NCBI GenBank assembly: GCA_019925095.2
Contig: CM034406.1
Span: 19,806,888-19,870,887, forward strand
Length of the DNA: 64,000 bases
Origin: Dendrolimus kikuchii
Lineage: Eukaryota > Arthropoda > Insecta > Lepidoptera > Lasiocampidae
Direction of reading: 5' to 3'
The position numbers were made by a program, and so were the translations under genes. Numbering within the stretch: the stretch's first letter is position 1; each line of letters opens with the position of its first letter. Below, one piece after another: positions 61,183-64,000 of this stretch. Below the pieces are notes generated by a model. That model ran no database searches, was not told the DNA's origin, and saw only the letters and a program-made list of their open reading frames with translations.

Positions 61183-63093
61183 TTAGATGTCGAGGGCAAG
61201 ACCGGAGAGCGGTGCAAGCAGACCTCCGCTAACATAAACTCCATTACTGGACCCAGGATTACTGGTACCACCGCTGACACTTCCGCCGGTGGCCTGGTGG
61301 TTGGGGTTCAGCTGATCCAAGCCATTAGTCAGCATCTTCGTGAGGCCCACGAACATGGGGATGAAGGTACACTCGGCGAGAGCCAGAAGTGCAAGAACAA
61401 CGAGTACCTGAGAAAGAAATACATTGATGTCATTAATTCCGGTTTCCTATATCATTAGTTGACATAAGGTACTATCCGTGCAGGAACGGAGTAAGATTAC
61501 AATTTCCTGCAGCCGGGCGGCCTGTCCTAAGAGGTGACCAAACCATCCAAAGCCGGCAGATTGCCCGTCTGCGTGGCTACCACCCGTGGCCTATAGTGTG
61601 CCGTCATAACAATCTTGATTCGTGTGCCGGTAATAGTGGCCAGGTTCCAGTGTCCCTTTACATTGGTAGCACCTTTGGTGTTGCGAATGTCCATAGGCAA
61701 CAATATCCGTGCAGGAACGGAGAAAGAATACAATTTCCTGCGGCCGGGCGGCCTGTCGTAAGAGGCGACTAAACAACCCACAGCTAGGTGGTAGGGCATT
61801 TGCCCGACTGGATGGCTACCACCCCTGGTCTAAAGTATGTCGCCAGAACAACCTTGAGTTGTGTTCCGGCATTAGTGACCAGGTTCCAGTCTCCCTTAAG
61901 AGAGCAGCAGCGCATTTGTAGCCTTTGGTGTTGTAAATGTCAATAGGCGATGGTAACCGCTATCCATCAAGTGGGCCGTCTGTCTGTCTGCTGAACTCCT
62001 GCAATAAAAAAAATAAAAAAAATCGCTTTCCACCAAGTGAGCCGTCTGCCTATCTGCTGAACTCAAGCAATAAAAACAAGATGATTTATTTCTGTCTTAC
62101 GATTTGGATGAATCAACCAAAGTGATGAAAACCAACACAAACTTAAATCATTGAATCCCACTAAATACCGTTGTCTCCTTTCAGTTTTGTTTTTCAATTA
62201 AATTGATTCAATTCGGTTGATCCGTGTAATATCAGCATTTTTTTCTTCTCCAGCTCCTGACGCCACGCGCTTGTCAGGTTATTAACTAAGCCGTTTCACG
62301 CAGTCATGGCTATGGGTGTAATGCGTTATTTGTGATGACATACATACATAACTTCACGCCAGTTCCCTTGCGGGATAGGCACGAACAACAGAGCGCCATT
62401 TAGGCCCATTCTTACACAACTCACTTGCTTCTTTGACATTCATAACTCTTGTCATGCACACTCGTCTGTTCTTAAGACCCCTGACATCACCCTCCGCTAG
62501 TACACGATCAATTTGATCATGGAAGGTGTGTCGTGGCCTATTTGTGATGAGACATTGTTAATTAATTATTAATGACGTTAAATGTTAACAGATATCATTA
62601 GCGGCTATTCAACAACGGCGTTATTTTTAACGCTTTAAATTGGGCCTTTGGGCCACAGGCACTAACAGTGATCGTTGTTCTACGCACTTGGCCAATTTAA
62701 TTCGCAGTCAAGTTTTTTACGGGACAATTATATTTTTATTATTTCTAACATTCTTCTTTGATTTTTTTATTGCAGGAGTTTAGCAGACAGGCAAACGGCC
62801 CACTTGATGGAATGCGGTTACCATCGCCTATGGACATTTTTAACACTAAAGGTGCCACAAATGCGCTGCCTCTCTCTTAAAGAAGACTGGAACCTGGTCA
62901 CTAATGCTGGAACACAACACAAGGTTGTTATGACGCCATACTCTAGACCAGGGGTGGTCGCCATCCAGTCGAGCAAATAACCTACCACCCGGCAAAGTCT
63001 TCTGTGATTAAAGTAAAAAATATAATATTATACATTGCACTTCTATATTGTATAAAATTATATGTTCTTTCTTACCCTTGTAAGCAGTGACAT
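61183..63093 (-). CDS. Gene D': inverted paralogue of gene D, 80 aa
   Basis: Exon 1 is 63076-63093 (MSLLTR) and exon 2 is 61407 down to 61183. The same signal peptide and FIPMFVGLTK start as gene D; differences are AV to ML in TKMLTNG, TSK to TSN, and LLS to LLA. Splice sites, TATA box and AATAAA are kept. No frameshift or stop. The intron carries its own private nested insertions, so the two loci have been separate for some time while the protein stayed nearly the same. Confidence 0.85.
61474..62079. repeat. Old Rep-A with a young Rep-A nested inside
   Basis: Old plus-strand copy begins ATCCGTGCAGGAACGGAGTA (61474), is interrupted after CCATAGGC by a full-length plus copy (61705-62022), and resumes at CGCTTTCCACCAAGTGAGC to 62079. 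Confidence 0.88.
62338..62540 (-). mobile_element. RTE-like LINE 3' end in gene D' intron
   Basis: (CATA)n, AACTTCACGCC to GGAAGGTGTGTCGTGGCC; absent from the left arm. Confidence 0.8.
62761..62992 (-). repeat. Rep-A SINE-like repeat, 5'-truncated, close to gene D' exon 1
   Basis: ATTGCAGGAGTTTAGCAGAC to CCTACCACCCGGC; about 85 nt from the gene D' 5' splice site, absent from the left arm. Confidence 0.85.
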
Positions 63094-63131
63094 GGTTGAT
63101 TGCTATATGAAAATAAAATTGGTATCATTCA

Positions 63132-63138
63132 ATTTATA
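63132..63138 (-). promoter_or_regulatory. Gene D' TATA box
   Basis: TATAAAT on the minus strand at the same distance from ATG as in gene D. Confidence 0.7.
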
Positions 63139-63309
63139 GGATCATAAATTGGTTAGTGTCTAACCACAAATAGTGTAACTTATTAGTGATTGCAACCATA
63201 CATACAAGTAGTAGTAGTATGCCACAAACAGTGGCAGGCAAGGGAATCTTAGTCCATACACCCAATTCTGATGTATAATAATTTTTCGTGATGTTCAGCT
63301 AAATTGTAG

Positions 63310-63520
63310 GTCTTCAACTGACGCAGCATTCAACGGAGTTCTTGTGAAAACTCGAAATGCCACATTTGAGTATAAAGTTCACATTTCTCACAAAAACACT
63401 AAATCACTCACAAAACTATCAATATCCTACAACTGTTGTTCATTTTAGAGTAATTTTACATATTTTTAGAAAATAAAACTGCACATTACAACGTCCCCTT
63501 GCAGTTCCCGCCTAAACTCC
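63310..63520 (-). mobile_element. Rep-D retroposon, right-arm copy
   Basis: Reverse complement shows GGCGGGAACTGCAAGGGGACG to AAGAACTCCGTTGAATG; counterpart of 51715-51900. Confidence 0.8.
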
Positions 63521-64000
63521 CCACAGATACAATAATTTCGCAGATATTATTTTACTTATCTAAACCTGTAGCAAGAAGTTGTTTCTAGGGTTTTTATTCT
63601 CGTTTTCTTAAAAAAGTAATAAAGTCATGACTTTTAAAATCAAGAAGAAGCTATACTATAGCTTTGTTTTTCCATGCTAGAATATTCGATTAAAGAACCC
63701 TTAATTGTTGATATTTTTTAATTTTATGGCTTGGTTTCAAGACCTGCAAGCCAAACTTTCACATTAAATAACATGTACAAGATGATGTACACTGGGCCAT
63801 TGTATCGTGTAAATTGATTTGAAGCCAGTACAGCGCTACCGAGTCAGTGCTGACTTCAATATTCCCGACTAAATATTTTGAAATCCAATCCCCAAGTCAA
63901 ATTAATGTAAATCAGCCTATTAAAAAAAATACTTGACCACTCTATAATCTTTATATAGTATAAAACAAAGTTGTTTTCGGCGTCTGTCTGTCTGTATATC

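Larger units (their letters stand above)
60908..64000 (-). repeat. Right arm of the large inverted duplication
   Basis: Reverse complement of 50142-54217, continuing past the window end. Contains gene D'. Confidence 0.9.

Overview
The window is nuclear DNA of an insect, most probably a moth or butterfly (Lepidoptera). The evidence is split genes with GT-AG introns, polyadenylation signals, a eukaryotic tRNA gene, tRNA-derived SINEs of lepidopteran type (3' end with GCAGTGGGACATTTATGGGC and an ATT run), and very dense LINE, Penelope, mariner, hAT-like and piggyBac-like debris. There are no operons, ribosome binding sites or CRISPR arrays. Most long single-frame ORFs are retroelement sequence; the real host genes are split into exons shorter than most ORF cut-offs.

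Region 1 (about 1.5-19.9 kb, + strand): ten exons of one calcium/calmodulin-dependent protein kinase kinase (CaMKK) gene. They encode 502 residues: an N-terminal tail, a complete kinase domain with the CaMKK Arg-Pro insert, the autoinhibitory/calmodulin-binding segment and the C-terminal tail. The first exon or exons lie outside the window. The kinase has DLG where DFG is usual. The last intron is largely a 2.1 kb minisatellite of 18-bp units, each carrying a CTAAC branch-point-like motif, with no AG over about 2.1 kb before the final acceptor.

Region 2 (about 19.9-33.3 kb): no host gene recognised. It holds SINE-like repeats, MITEs, a 5'-truncated R1-like LINE with clear target duplications, Penelope-like terminal fold-backs and a hAT-like MITE.

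Region 3 (about 33.3-49.6 kb, - strand): a small secreted-protein locus. Gene A (191 aa) and a downstream tRNA-Asp(GTC) gene form a unit that was tandemly duplicated. In the second unit, gene B was split inside exon 2 by about 3.4 kb of transposon sequence flanked by TTAA. Its 5' part now encodes a 98-aa protein that stops in that TTAA, and its 3' part survives as a frameshifted remnant. Gene C (49 aa) is a Met/Asp-rich relative.

Region 4 (about 50.1-64 kb): a large inverted duplication. Each arm carries one copy of an 80-aa secreted Gly/Ser-rich protein (gene D on +, gene D' on -). The spacer holds a Penelope-like GIY-YIG ORF with a nested LINE, a dead mariner and T-rich DNA. The right arm runs off the window.

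All five small genes share one design: a coding exon 1 of only 5-6 codons ending in Lys or Arg at phase 0, an intron inside the signal peptide, and one exon for the rest; a TATA box is visible upstream of each. This suggests an expanding family of small secreted proteins in a transposon-rich locus. Their function cannot be read from the sequence. In this annotation, Rep-A to Rep-D are local names for repeat families.
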